A stretch of 64,000 nt of DNA, taken from NCBI GenBank assembly GCA_029204225.1, contig CM055112.1, positions 28,918,703 to 28,982,702 of the forward strand. Reading direction: 5' to 3'. Source of the stretch: Diphasiastrum complanatum. Its lineage: Eukaryota; Streptophyta; Lycopodiopsida; Lycopodiales; Lycopodiaceae. Below the pieces are notes generated by a model that made no database searches, had not been told where the DNA came from, and worked only from the letters and a program-made list of their open reading frames with translations. Shown in pieces: positions 19,326 through 31,865 of the stretch (position 1 is its first letter; each line of letters begins with the position of its first letter). The position numbers and the translations under genes are program-made.

Positions 19326-19802
19326 AGTGCTCGGGAAACCTCTTTGAGTTGGTGCTCCGGAAACTTTTTTTGAGCTATTCTCAAAAAGCCTACATTTTAA
19401 AGAATTTCTCAGTTTTTTGAAGACTTTTACTTATAAAAAAAACAAGTGCTCGGGAAACCTCTTTTGAGTTATCCTAAAAAACCTACATTTTATAGAACTT
19501 CTCAGGGTTTTGAAGACTTTTACTTATTAAAAGGTTTATATGCTTGTATAAAAATTGTCAAATATCCATCGGTTTTTGAGAAAACCTGCCGGTTCTGTTC
19601 CTATATTTTGCCGGTTTTCCTGAGCACTGTTTTGAGTTATCCTCAAAAAAACTTGCATTTTATAGAACTTCTTTGTTTTATGAAGATTTTACTTATAAAA
19701 AGGTATATATGCTTGTATAAAAAATCGTCAAACATTTTATGGTCGATTTTTTAGAAGACTTGCCGGTTCCATTCCTGTAGTTTGCTGGTTTTCCTGAGCA
19801 CT
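19326..19802. mobile_element. MITE-like tandem array with inverted ends
   Basis: AGTGCTCGGGAAACC occurs at 19326 and 19445; its near reverse complement GGTTTTCCTGAGCACT occurs at 19613-19628 and 19787-19802. The stretch 19445-19628 (about 184 bp) is thus flanked by inverted repeats, and the interior (GAGTTATCCT..CATTTTATAGAACTTCT) is repeated about 168 bases apart. It is best read as a small non-coding DNA element with inverted ends, tandemly duplicated. No clear target-site duplication is seen. Confidence 0.55.
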
Positions 19803-20291
19803 GATTTAATTTAAAAGAACTCTTTTGAATTACATTTTCTGATTTGTAAACCTAAAAGTAATAAATAACGGTTTTTCTAGTGACCTTGCCACCGAGTTTA
19901 GCACCCGTTTAATCAGGTATAAAGGGTTTAGGTTATAGTGAAGATGCTAAATCATGCATGTCGTGATCTTTCTAAATAAAGGTTGTCAAGAAGATATGTA
20001 ATTTTTTATGGACATGAAATCCAATATAAAGGAAATTCTAACTGAGAAAGTCAACAAATACTATTGAGAATGAAATTGACAATAAAGAGTACAAAAAGAA
20101 AAAGAAGAGAGGATGGCCAAGTGATGCCAACAACAACTATGTTCCAAAATGTACAAAATGTTAGAAATCAGCATGCCTAGCACCACAAATCCATCTCAAG
20201 CATAGGACACTTTCTCTAGAATTCATCAAACACAACGATAATACACAAGTATGTATCACAACAGTCACTCTCTCTCACAAGTATGGATCAC

Positions 20292-20293
<2 letters not shown>
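19803..20293. other. Unassigned AT-rich spacer
   Basis: I see no gene, repeat or conserved motif here. Confidence 0.4.

Positions 20294-20352
<59 letters not shown>
20294..20352. repeat. (CT)n microsatellite
   Basis: About 29 uninterrupted CT units. Confidence 0.97.
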
Positions 20353-20353
<1 letters not shown>

Positions 20354-20470
20354 AACTCGAGGTAGGACTCCAATATAACAAAAATCATTGTCTTTATTGA
20401 TCAATTTTCTTTCATATACATGTAGATCATGTAACATTTCTAATATTATGACACTAGTAAGAAGGACAAG

Positions 20471-20697
20471 TTTTTTTTTTTTTGGATACATAGTTACGCC
20501 CCTAGTGGGTTATACACAATATATACAACCTGGCCACGCCATCTGGGCAATGCCAAGAGCGGAGCAAGCTCCTTACAATGTCACTACGCAACGGTGGGGA
20601 TTCGAGCCACTCTATCCAAGCACCGCGCTACGATGGGCAGACCAAGTTATTATCCACTACTCGCCTCTCGCCTTTTACATAGCCCACTATTATAAGT
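20471..20697 (-). mobile_element. tRNA-derived SINE
   Basis: Read on the minus strand, the element has a B-box GGCTCGAATCC (20608-20598), an A-box-like TAGCGCGGTGCTTGG about 20 bases upstream, and ends in a run of 13 A (20483-20471), the expected pol III SINE layout of about 220 bases. The 5' boundary near 20697 is approximate and no clean target-site duplication was found. Confidence 0.65.
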
Positions 20698-21175
20698 AAA
20701 CTTGTCTTGTCTATCCCCTATGCCATCATTTGTGCTTACTTTGTCGTACGATAGCTCCACTACTTGGGACTATTACCTAGGAAAACAAGAATGTTGTGGT
20801 ATTATACCACCAAGACCTTGCCATAACAGAGAAAATTTTAGATTCAAAAAAAAAAAAATTATTTAAAACTATCTTTCTTTCTTTGCGGTTCAGACAAATG
20901 CATTTATTAGCTTTTTCGCTAAAGAGATGAGTATCGGTCAGTTAAGTTGTCATAATGATTAATTTGTTTTAGGTTTGACATTTCAAGTCGCAAGAGCTTA
21001 CACTATCACAATCACTACCACAAAAGTACTTAAAGTTTTTACAATTGAAAAACGAAGATTGTATATTGGGATTTTAAAAAAAAAGACCAAAAATTGTGTA
21101 TAAAATGATTTTTCCAATAAATTGGTGATCTTCATTTGAGGATGGTTTCTTCTGTCTCCATCCTCGTTTCTTCTA
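20698..21175. other. Unassigned spacer before Gypsy-A gag
   Basis: No gene is supported. The last ~100 bases may be leader of the Gypsy-A element that follows, since gag-like coding starts within the next 20 bases. Confidence 0.4.
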
Positions 21176-22669
21176 TTGATACCACTCCTACTTCTCTTCC
21201 AGTGTCCACTACTCCATCCATCACCATCCGAATCCTCCATCACTCCTGCCACCACCGTTGCTCCTCTCACATTCAATCCTTCTGATTCACAACTGTCCCC
21301 CGACACTCTGGCATGGATGCAAGTTATCAATTTTTCACCCCCACGCCAGACACTTCCTGCTCCATCCTCACCTTCTTCCATATTCCACACCACCCTCCAA
21401 TTTCCCTCTGTTCCTCCCATCCTCTCATTCGGACAAACCGTCCTCACCCCTGTTTCCACAGTTATTTCTCAAACCCCACCCGCTTCGCCAACAAAGGTTG
21501 CCGAGGGAGGACCTTATACGATTGTACATAAAATATTGTATAAGTTAGGAGCTGACGATAGTCTCCACCGATGTTTAGAACCAACCGAGACGACCGCTGT
21601 AATAAGTGCATTACATGAGAAAGATTTGGGGGGTCACTATGCTCTTAAAAACATTGCAAAAAAGATTTTCAATGCTAAATATTGGTGGCCTACCGTCTAT
21701 AGGGATGTTAAATTATTCATTCAAAGATGTGATGCATGTCAGAGAATGGGGAAACCCAGCTTTGTGACACATTGGCCGCTTACTCCAATTATTCCCTGAG
21801 CACCCTTTGAGAAGTGGGTGATAGATTTTGTAGGGCCTATCAAACCGATCACGTGTAAAACTCGTCGTCGTTACATTCTTGTTGCCATGGACTATGCTAC
21901 CAAGATGGTAGAGGCTGAAGCCACAATTAAGAATGATGCTAAGATTGTAGCAAAATTTTTATTCCAAAATATTATCATGCGATATGGATGTCCCTTAGAA
22001 CTCGTTAGCGATAGGGAAACCCATTTTCTTAATCAGACCATCGAGGACATGTTGTCATATTTTTCTATTACGCATCACCAAACCACTCCATATAATCCAA
22101 AAGCAAATGGGCTTACAGAGCGGGCAAACGGAATTCTGTGTAAAATTTTGATTAAAGTAACGAAAACGCATTCTTCTGATTAGGATCAAAAGTTACCATC
22201 TGTCTTATGGGCATACAGAACTGCTAAAAAGATCACAACTAGGCAGATTCCATACTATCTTGTGTATGGAATGCATCCCATACTACCAATAGAATTCGAA
22301 GTTCCGACTTTTCGAATTAGTAGTGAAGAGCGAATGGATGAACACGATAGTCTCCGGGAGCGGATGATATCTTTGACGCAACTGGAAGATGATCGTCATC
22401 TTTCATTAATCGAGACTGAATGAGTTTAGAAGAAAAGAAAAGAAATTTTTGACTAATCCATTAAGAAAATGAAAATTAAACGAGGGGACTACGTGCTTCT
22501 ATATGATAACAGACACATGTTGTTTCTTGAGAAATTACATACCAGATGGATGGGACCGTATAAAGTCAAAGAAGTTTTTAGCAATGGATCACTTTACTTA
22601 GCCGATCTTCAACGACATTTACTTGATACTCGAGTAAATGGCTCAAGGGTGAAGCGCTACTATGACTAA
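21176..22669 (+). pseudogene. Gypsy-A element with gag joined to integrase by internal deletion
   Basis: The open stretch 21176-21799 starts with the same Pro/Ser-rich N-terminus as the gag-like gene at 58992 (APLTFNPS.SQLSPDTLAWMQ) up to about 21510, then passes in frame into the integrase zinc region (YWWPTVYRDV, CDACQRMGKP). The rest of gag, protease, RT and RNase H is missing. A TGA at about 21797 is followed by the integrase core with MDYATKMVE, LVSDRETHF and TERANG, a TAG near 22182, and the C-terminal module RWMGPYKV ending at 22669. It is a dead deletion derivative. It links the unknown gag-like gene to Gypsy pol. Confidence 0.88.
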
Positions 22670-23274
22670 TTTCCGATGCTTCTTACATTTTATCCAGTTT
22701 CTAAAGGCCGGCATTTTTTAGTCTAAATGTTTTCACAGAAATTTGCAAAACACCCAACACCTTCGCATTCTTCGCCCATATATGTTGTAGCGACACCTTC
22801 GCTACATTCCTATTTTTGCTACATTTTTTGCAAAAATGTCGATACCTGTGCTTTATTGTTGTCACTTTATTTTTGCAAAAATGCCGACACCATATTGGAA
22901 TATGGTATATTAAGTAAATTCACCATTTTTAGAAACACGGAAATTGCAACACTTCTAACTTCGCATTTTTCAGGATTTTCCTTCATTCCATCTTTGACCT
23001 TCGCAAAAAAATATAACATTTAACCAAAATGTTGCACATACTTTTGTTTTCATCATGTTTTCATGTCACCAGTACAACAGAAATATGCGAAAAACTCGAC
23101 ACCTTCATATTTTTCGCTGATACATTTTTCGTCAATATATTTTCTCATACATTTTAATGAAGAAAACGACAGTCTTCTCTTTCAATTTCACGCATTGTTT
23201 CATAGATTGTGTATATTATTATTTTCGCGATTCAAAACTGTGAAAAATACAAAAATTATGCTTGGTCAAGGCCA
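22670..23274. other. AT-rich sequence after Gypsy-A integrase
   Basis: Probably the 3' untranslated part and/or LTR of the Gypsy-A element. GCAAAAATG(C/T)CGA-type motifs recur between 22800 and 22900. No polypurine tract or LTR boundary could be fixed, and no gene is supported. Confidence 0.4.
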
Positions 23275-23634
23275 AAATCATGTATATATAGAGGCATATT
23301 TGGCCATAATCAACATGAAACATCAATCTTGATTTTGGAAGCAATTTTGTGTCAATCTCTCCATTTGTCTTCATTGGTTTTGAATGTTTTGAGTTTCTAT
23401 CATAGTGTACTTTGTTTTCAGGTTGGAGTCCGTACTCTGACAAGTTTTCACACGTGTGAAACCAGCAAGTACATTTACCTTCATTAATGATTGTTCTTGC
23501 TAGATTTTCATGCCTAGAATTGATTTAGATTGATCTAAATCTTGTGTAGATTGATAGATCAATTGTATCTAACATCCAATCCCTCTTGTGGATCAGATTA
23601 GGATCCATTCTTGGTCCTATTTTGTAGATTTCCA
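23275..23634 (+). repeat. Copia family B LTR, 3' part, plus orientation, with damaged PBS
   Basis: This is the reverse complement of the LTR at 58161-58991. It begins at the TATA box (TGTATATATAGAG, 23273-23286), contains the perfect palindrome TTTCACACGTGTGAAA at 23446-23461, and ends ..CCACA at 23634. TGGTAT of the primer site follows, but the rest of the PBS is lost. The U3 half is missing. Confidence 0.85.
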
Positions 23635-23640
23635 CATGGT

Positions 23641-24791
23641 ATTTTTTGGCTGATTCTGACGAATCCCCAAGATACTCGGATAGAGCAACTCAAGAGCACC
23701 TCTCACCTTAGACCGAGGAGGTCTCTGAGAAGACGAGATGAATGAAGACTAAGAGCCGAGAAATGTTAGTTAGTAATAACAAGCCATAACTATGTAACCT
23801 CATGGTGAATCCTGAAAGATGGAATGACCATGTAGGAACTAGTATTTTTAGGCAAATATAATAAAGGCAAGTAGACCCCTCTTAAAGAAAGTAGAGTGAG
23901 CCACCTTTTGATGGTGACCTCTAGTGGAGAGCATTATTCCACTTGTAATTTGTGAAATGTGGAAATTCCACTAGGATGCCACCTAAGGAGCTCTCTTGCT
24001 TATTTAAGAGACTCCCTTTTTGTGAAGAGGAGCTTTTTGTAAATTGTATCTACTCCATGCTGAAATGAGAAGAGCCTCCATGAGTTAGATGCAACCATTG
24101 AGCTCCTTGATCATGATGGTTTTCTTGAGTGATGCCCCTATGATCATGCCCTTCCATTCATATTGTGTGTGGTTGTGGATTTAGAGTGGATTAGTTTTCT
24201 TGTTTTCCTAGTTGTAGATTAGATTTCATGTTTTCTTGTGGATTAATGTAGGAGCCAACATTCAAGTAAATTAAATAGGCTAGAAATGTGGCATAAATCT
24301 TGCATATTCTCTAACATTCTAGTTCTTGATGTTCTTGGGATGTCCAAGAATCAAAAGACTGGTTGGTTTCTTGATTCTTGGACTTCTAACATGCTGTAGA
24401 TTAGTTTTTGTTTTTTTTGTTTTGGCAATTTATGCAAGTGAAGTAGTGTAGGATCTGATTTTAGTTCATTTTGCAGCAAAGTAGAAGTAGGAATCCATCG
24501 GTGTTCAACTGAGCAGTAACATAGATCATTTGTTGAACGCATTGGCTTGCATTTTGGTTGATTATGCATGTGTATTCAGTTCAAGAGTGACCCATCCGGA
24601 TGTCCTCTGACAGGCAGGACAATACTACAATGATTATCTGGCCTTCTGCCTAATCTGGGCCTTAAAACAAGAAAGGTAATCTCAAGAAGTGCCCACAATA
24701 TTTGCTGATAGGCAGAAGAAAAAAGAAACAAAGAAGGACTAGTTAATAGATTCTATAGGCTTTGAATCTGTCAACATTTGGCACCGTTGCT
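23641..24791 (+). repeat. Candidate Gypsy LTR and primer site
   Basis: The stretch ends GAATCTGTCAACA at 24776 and is followed by TTTGGCACCGTTGCT (24777-24791), close to the Asp-tRNA-type PBS (TGGCGCCGTTGCC) of plant Gypsy elements. A TATA-like CTTATTTAAGAG lies near 23996. The same LTR-end/PBS pair occurs at 47204-47225. The left boundary near 23641 is only inferred from where the Copia-B PBS is broken. No coding sequence is present. Confidence 0.5.
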
Positions 24792-24821
24792 GCTTGACAG
24801 CTCTACTATCATATTTTCCAA

Positions 24822-27110
24822 GGGAATATGGACAAAGTATATGCATCCAAATACTCTAAGGTGTTCAACCTTAGGTTTCTTCAAATAGAGTGCTTCATAT
24901 GGTGACTTTCCTCCAAGTGCAACATGAGGGAGTCTATTGCAAAGATAGTTTGAACAATTGATAGCCTCACCCCAAAAGTCTTTTGGCAAAGATGCCTCAA
25001 TTCTAATGGTTTTGGCACATTCACATAGTGTTCTATTCTTTCTTTCAGCCACCCCATTTTGAGATGGTGTATATGCACAAGTTAATGCCTTCAAGCTCAC
25101 AATAATCATGAAATTTATTGGAAGTGTACTCACCACCTCCATCACTTCTAAGAATCTTAATTTTGTATGAAAATTGCTTTTCAACTAGAGCTTTGAACTT
25201 TAGAAAATAGTCAAACACCATAGACTTTGAAGCTAGAAGATATAACCAAATAAATCTTGTGAAATCATCAATGAAAGTTACAAAGCAAGTAGCACCACCC
25301 TTGATCTTTGAAGATGAGAAGTGCACCTCCGAGTGTATGAGCTCCAATGGATGTGTAGTCTTGATAGATGACTTTGAAAAGGGCTTCTTATGAGACTTAG
25401 ATATGGCACAAGCCTCACATGGCTTGAAATTCTTGGAGATAAGATTAGGCAAGCCAATAGCTTTGGCTTTCTTGACCATGGACACCATAGAATTATAGTT
25501 AGGATGTCCCAACCTTCTATGCCATAGTTCCTCCAAAGAGTATGAGAAGCAAAAGCACTATCACAAGAGTTAGCATATTCTTTGGGATCAAGCTTGTAGA
25601 TTCCACCATATCTAGACCCAAATGCAAGGATCTCATCATGCTTCTTGGTTGTACATGTATCAGCATTGAAATTCACATCTAGTCCACTATCAAACAGTTG
25701 CCCAACACTAATATTTTTATTAACTTGGGAACAAAAAGTACATTAGACAGAGAAAGAACTTTTGATGAAGAAAGCTTTAAGGGAATGGTCCCTATGCCTT
25801 CAGTAGCACACTCATGATCATTTGCTGTGTAGATGGACTTCTTGGCTCCTTCATAAGGTGACATGGATGAAAAAGAATACTTGGAGCTACACATATGTGA
25901 GGAAGCTCCACTGTCGATATGCCACGAATCATTCTTCTTGAAAGGTGATGAAGAAAAACTCGAGACCATAAGAGATCTCTCTCCATCACTTGCATGAGCA
26001 TCTTCTTTCTCTTCATTAGAAATTTTGGCTCGCTTGAATTGACTCTTCTTCTTGAAGCAATTGGTGGCATAATGCCCCTTGTTGCCACAAAAGAAGCACT
26101 TGATGTTTTTCTTCTTCTTCTTGGATGTGAAAGCTTGAGAGGACTCATCCTCTTCTCCTTTCTCCTTGGAAATAAGATTGTTCTTGCTTGAAGAGGGTTG
26201 GTGTTGATTCTTACCTCTTGACTTGTGCTTATCTTTGGTAAAGAGGGCTTTACCATCAATGTTGAGAGACAGTCTTTCCATTTTCAAGAGTTTATACTCT
26301 TGTCTTGATTCTTCAGAAATGAGCACACTTTGGAGTGCTTCCAAACTTGGTAGCTCCTCCTTAATGGCATAACTCTGAACAAGGTTGTCATATTCCTCCT
26401 TTAACCCATTAAGTATGACTTGAACAAGTTCATTTTGGTTGATGGAGTCTCCTATGCATGACAATTCTCTATAACTCTCATTACATAAGATGAAGCACAT
26501 TCATCACTTCTTTGTACACTTCGAAAAATTTGGTTTCTTAGTGTTAGAAGTCTAGAAGTATTTTTTGCCTCATAGATAGACTTGAGGGTATCCCAAGCAT
26601 CTTTGGCATTAGTACAAGAACCAATTTTTCTTAAGATGTCATTTGAGACATTCATCTTAATATAATGTAGAGACATCCTGGCTCTCTTTTTGTACTTTGG
26701 AATTTCTTGAGGAATTTGTGGTTCTTCTTCAATGCCAAGTACATTATCCACCACATCTTGTAGTATTAAGACAGATTCCATTCTAACCTTCCAAATTAAG
26801 TAATTGGAGGTTGACAATCTTTCACTTGCTTCTAATAGAAAGACACCATTGAAGTCATAAAGAATGATGGAAATCAATAAAGATGGATGAAAGAATTGTT
26901 TATCTTCTCACTATAGGAACCAATGAAGGGTACAGAACCAGATCCTATGTAAGACTTAGCAAAAAACTGTGAGATAGATCTCACTAGCTTGACAATCTCT
27001 CTAAAACAAGATTTGAATCATCAAAAAAGATGAAGTATGGAAAAAGTTATGGTTCTCTGAATTTCACACGCGTGAAATATTCCAAAAATGTCAAATTGAC
27101 TCAAATACAA
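24822..27110 (-). pseudogene. Copia family A2 leader, gag, protease and integrase remnant
   Basis: This is an older relative of the element at 1-5817, on the opposite strand. From high to low coordinates: leader (27110-26878), gag (from about 26877), zinc knuckle CFFCGNKGHYATNC near 26060, protease HIDSGASSHM near 25910, integrase WHRRLGH near 25525, core D..D..E through [14 protein letters not shown] and [10 protein letters not shown], ending in VFGCIYFVHIPLEN near 24830. Frameshifts lie near 26460, 25677, 25530 and 25085. RT, RNase H and both LTRs are absent; at the low end it abuts the Gypsy primer site. Confidence 0.92.
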
Positions 27111-28036
27111 TCCTTCGACAAATGTAGGCCTGGATCCATTGGTGAGTGAGCTAATTTACAATTCATCAAATTGTATCTGTTAAGAACATTGTGAAGATAC
27201 CTTTGTTGAGTGATGTAAATCAATCAATTTGCTCTGTCTCTATGGATTTGAATTCCAAGACAGAAGTGAGCTTTGCCCAGATGAGTCATGTCAAATTCTG
27301 AGAACAACATCTATTTTGCATCCTTGACCATTTTGGTATTGTTGCTGAAGAGCTTCGTATCATCAACATACAAGGTGATGATAATGAAGGATTGCTGCAC
27401 TGACCTTGAATAAACATTGCAATCAGTAGTGCTTGGTTTGAATCCTTGTTCAATGAGGAATGTGTTGATCCTCTGAAACCAAGCTCTGGCAGACTGTTTC
27501 AAGCCGTATAGTGCTTTGTGGAATTTACAGACATGATTCTTCATGCCTTCCAGAATGCATCCTTCAGGCTGGATCATGTAGATATCTTCTTGTATGACTC
27601 TGTTCAGATAGGCTGTTTGTACTCAAGTTGATGTACTTCGAGGTCAGCAGCTGCAACATAAGACAAGAGCATTTGGATTGACGAATGTTTGACGACTGGA
27701 CTAAAAGTCTCATTGTAGTCGACATTCGGGATCTGGGTGAATCCTCGTGCTACTAGTCTAGCATTCCTTCGATCAATTGCTTTGTTGCCATTATATTTGA
27801 TCTTAAAAATCCATTTGCAATCAATAATATTGCAGCCAATAGGAGCTTCGACTAATGACCATGTCTTATTCTTGATCAAAGAGGAATACTCTTTGTCCAT
27901 GGCTTCTCTCCAAAGACCAAAGTCTGGTTGGCTGAGTGCCTCTTCGACTGTCGTTGGTTCCTACATTAAGAAACAAGCAGACTTAGGAGTATACCTTGTG
28001 GGCTGTGTGCGCACTCGGCTTGATCTTCTGGGATAA
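27110..28036 (-). pseudogene. Copia reverse transcriptase remnant (family C?)
   Basis: On the minus strand: TVEEALSQPDF and CKWIFKIKYNG motifs (28036-27604), then after a one-base loss near 27600 KALYGLKQSARAWFQ, LYVDDTKLFSNN with the YVDD catalytic motif (about 27345), and a decayed tail (GKAHFCLGIQIHRD, then HSPMDPG) to about 27115. Several stops are present. It may be the pol end of the Copia whose LTR and gag start lie at 30091-31864, with family B between, but gag C-terminus, protease and integrase are missing, so this is inference. Confidence 0.85.
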
Positions 28037-30090
28037 TCAATCACTAAAGAAATCAGATCCAATCTCCTATTGGACTCATCAAATACCAATGACTCTTTCT
28101 TTTGAAAGTTGAAATGGATATGAAAAAGATTTGACACCTAGATTTTCCTTTTCACTTGACTAGTTCTCTCAACACTTGAGATTCTTGAACAAAAGATGGG
28201 TTTTATTTCAAATACATGAAAATAAAACTTAATCACTTCTTTTGGACTCACTCTTGACCCAAATAATCTCACACTTGAGATCTAGAATGAATTTGATTTG
28301 ATTTGACAACAAACTATACCACCAATTTTTCCCAAAGCTTAAAAAATTAGACAACTAGAGATTCACAAAGATCTCAACCATGCATGAATACTCAAATATG
28401 GACTCCTCCTCATTCTAGACATCCAATGGGATCTCAAATTGACCCTCACACTCTCACAAAGAAAGTTGAATAGAACTAATTTGAGTTTCATACATACTAT
28501 GTCAATTTTTGCTCAATAAATTGAATTCAATCACTCTTATTGGATTCCACCAATTACTCTACTTTTTAAGACTTGGAATGAAATTCAAAATCAAAAGTTG
28601 TGATTTTTCTCACTAAAATATTGTGCTTCAAAGAGCTAATGCCACTTAGAAAGATTTGATCACCTAGGAGAATACAAATTCTCCACCAATAACAACACAA
28701 AATGAGCTTCTAGATCTTGCCTTCTACAAAGGAAGGAACTATTAGAAAATTGGATCTCTCTCTACACATTTGCCATAGACACCTTAAAGCCTCTTTTCAA
28801 ACCTCACAAACACTCAAACAAATTGAGTAGGATTGAATAATGTGACTTGGATCTCAATCTCTTTTCTAGAACTTTCAATTGAAGCCAATCTATGTCAAAT
28901 TCTACAAAAGATTTGCATAGATGCTCTATATGCACTAGAAACTCTCAAAGGTTTCACTTGGAGGATAGATCCAAAGATGTTTTCTAGCAAATTGATGCTT
29001 CTAAACTTGACCCTATCACTCTTGAACAAATCTAGAGTGATGGTACAATGGATCTCAACCTCTCACCTTGCATATCACTCCTTAATCTATAATTTTTAGC
29101 GAAATCTCTTTCAACTTCAACATGCACTCAAAAAATCAGAGATAATCAGTTAATGCACCTATTTCAAGCTTCAAATTTAATTTCTTGGCTGATCTAATCC
29201 AAGAACTAATCAAGGGATTAGATTCTCTATAGAAAATGCTTGATTTTGCACCAAAAATCTCTCAAATTGGGTGTGTAAGTCAAATTGTGTGGATCCTAAT
29301 CTAATCCTCAAGAGGGATTGGTTGTCAGATTACTTGATCTATCAATCTACTTCAGATTAAGATCAATCTAGATCAATTCTAGACACAAAATCCTAACAAG
29401 AACAATCATTAATTGAAAGTAAGTGTACTTTCTGGTTTCACACGTGTGAAACACTGTCTGAGTACGGACTCCAACCTGAAAATCAAGTACACATTGATAG
29501 AACCTCAAAACAATCAAAACAAATGTAGACAAATGGAGAGAATCACTCAAAATTGCTTCCAAAACCAAGATTGGTGTCTCACATTGATTATGGCCAAATG
29601 TGGCTCTATATATACAATAAGTGGGAGCTCGTGGTACTGATCATCTCTCTGATCCCACATGTGTGAAGGTGCTTTGTCATATGATGTTTCATCATGCAAA
29701 ACTGACACTTGGACAAAACCTTCTATTTTGAGCACTTTTGGTCCATTTTCCTTCTATATGGAGATCTACTTGGAATCTTCTAGAACTCAAAATTCGCCTA
29801 CTTCAGCTTATTCCACATGTGTGAGCTGTCCTCTAAACATGGGATATGACACCGAACCAAAGGATGTGGCTCATGCAATCAATAGATTGATGCCATGTGT
29901 CATATGTCTAGAAAACTAGTTTTGGCCATTTTAGCCACTAGAACTTGAATTAAATCATATGTACATCCTATATGATTATGGTACATGACAAGTACACTAG
30001 TTTCACACGTGGGAACAGGCTCCACACATGTGTGTTTATCTATATACAAGACTTTTGGCCTCTACCAAGCTTATTTTTGCATTTTTCACA
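28037..30090 (-). mobile_element. Copia family B: internal leader and LTR, non-autonomous
   Basis: Positions 28037-29288 match 56683-57935 (internal, non-coding). LTR homology starts at about 29289 and runs to 30090. About 260 bases with the PBS and LTR end are deleted compared with the copy at 55.2-59.0 kb. The LTR has the palindrome TTTCACACGTGTGAAA at 29436-29451 and a TATATATA box near 29610. No coding sequence is present, and the 3' LTR is missing. The LTR edge (..TTTTTCACA) directly abuts a Copia gag fragment. Confidence 0.85.
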
Positions 30091-31864
30091 CTTTTCCATC
30101 AAAATGTTCTTCAATTTGAAATTCCAAACTGCATAGTTGTCGGCTCCTTCCAATTTGCTTGACTCATTGAGGACACTCTCGCTTAGTGTTGCCATAGCTG
30201 CACTTAGATGAGTCTGGATTCCAATAAATACAAAAATGGAATATTCACTGCAAAATTGACAAATGACATTTGTGACCACTTTCCAATCCGAACTATGGAT
30301 TGAAAGTTATGCCAAATTAAAGATTTTGGCCTTAAAAGGGCTCACAGCTGCCCTTATGCCTGAAAAATGGCAATGATTGCCAAACTGCCATTTTTAAAAA
30401 ATTTCTCCATCGTGCATAGATCTCCGATTTCAGAGATTTTTATATCAGCGCGTAGCCCTTTGTACCAGCATAGCTCCTGTCTAATCAGATTCCAAAAACA
30501 ATGTCTCCAGTTAGGTCAAAACATCACTATGTTTTCTGCTTATCTGCAAAAATATACGGTGGACAGAGCCCTTAGAAAGAATGGGCCAGTCCCAAAGACT
30601 AGGGGCGTTGTGAGACTCTTTAATCTAAAATGAGATTTGAAGTGTATACTCTTTAGTCAATTTCAAGTGTTGAGGGACATGTGGACGGTCCAGATTAACT
30701 TTGACTTTTCTTGGTACATGTGGCAGTATGCGATTGGTGCACATTCAGCTGCCCATAGGCACTTCCATACACCAGATTTTTTGACAGACTGGACGCACAA
30801 AAGGGAGGCATTGCAAGGCTGTCTTGCAGCATTTCGGACAGTCTTTCAGGCATTTCGGGCCATTTGGTGGCATTTTGGGGACATGCAGTGGCGTTTCATA
30901 TCCAAAAACCGGCATTTCAGATCCTTTTCTAGCATTTTAGACCTGTCCTGTACCTTTCCAGCAACAAAATACAGCCACTAAACCTGCAAAACACTATTTT
31001 TCAGCCAAAAGTTCTGTTTTTCACTCAAATCTTCACCAAAATCAACGATTTTTTATGGAATGAGCTACTAATCCAACTCTCCTTGTAGTTGGCTATCTCC
31101 AAATACTACTCTCACTAAAAATTATGGAGAATCTTGATTTTTTCAGACCTATTCTACTTGCTTGCACAAGTTTCACACAAAATCACAAAAGCAGGATAAA
31201 ATTCAATGAAATCATAGTTTTTTAGCTCCTAAATCCCTCATAACTATGAATGGCAGTACTAGATACAGTCTAGTGTGATTTGCAGTTTTCCAAACAAACA
31301 AATGAGAGATTTCTCGGCAAAACTCTCTCGCAAATGGCACTTTCACAAAAAAAAAACTAGGAAACATTGTAAAAATCAACCCACTCAATATATTTTCAAT
31401 ATGTCTGATGCTACCCTAGCCTTTCTGATGCCTCCGGGACTGTGTCTTTATTTCCCACTCATGATTTTGAGCTCCAAAACCTGCAAAATACTCCAAGGAA
31501 TGATTTTTTTCAAATTTTGCCTCTCCAAGCTTTCACCTCCTATGAAGGACTTTCTCACTTCATTGCGGAGCATGTGACAAGCTGTATCCATTGATCAGAC
31601 ATGCAGGACTATCAAGCTCTGATACCATGTCAATAATCAGATAAGTATTATCATGCATTCACCATAAGCAATCACCATAAGGAAGAGGAAGAACACACCA
31701 TCACAATCACACTGAGTAATGAAGAGTACACTAGACCCTAAATGTAGAGAGAAACTGGTAGTTAACTATAGACTAGCCTGCAGCTACTTACAGCTGGTAA
31801 CAGTTGTCAACAATAAATTGTAAACAGTAATAAGTTTATCATTGTTTTCTAATATCCCCAAGCA
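30091..31864 (-). mobile_element. Copia family C 5' end: LTR, PBS, leader and start of gag
   Basis: On the minus strand: a 237-bp LTR (31864-31628, TGCTTGG..TTGACA), a PBS at 31627-31615 (one mismatch to TGGTATCAGAGCC), a leader of about 1.4 kb without supported genes, and a gag start ATG at 30195 with LEGADNYAVWNFKLKNIL, a classic Copia gag N-terminus. Gag is cut after about 35 codons by the Copia-B LTR. Confidence 0.8.
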
Positions 31865-31865
31865 T

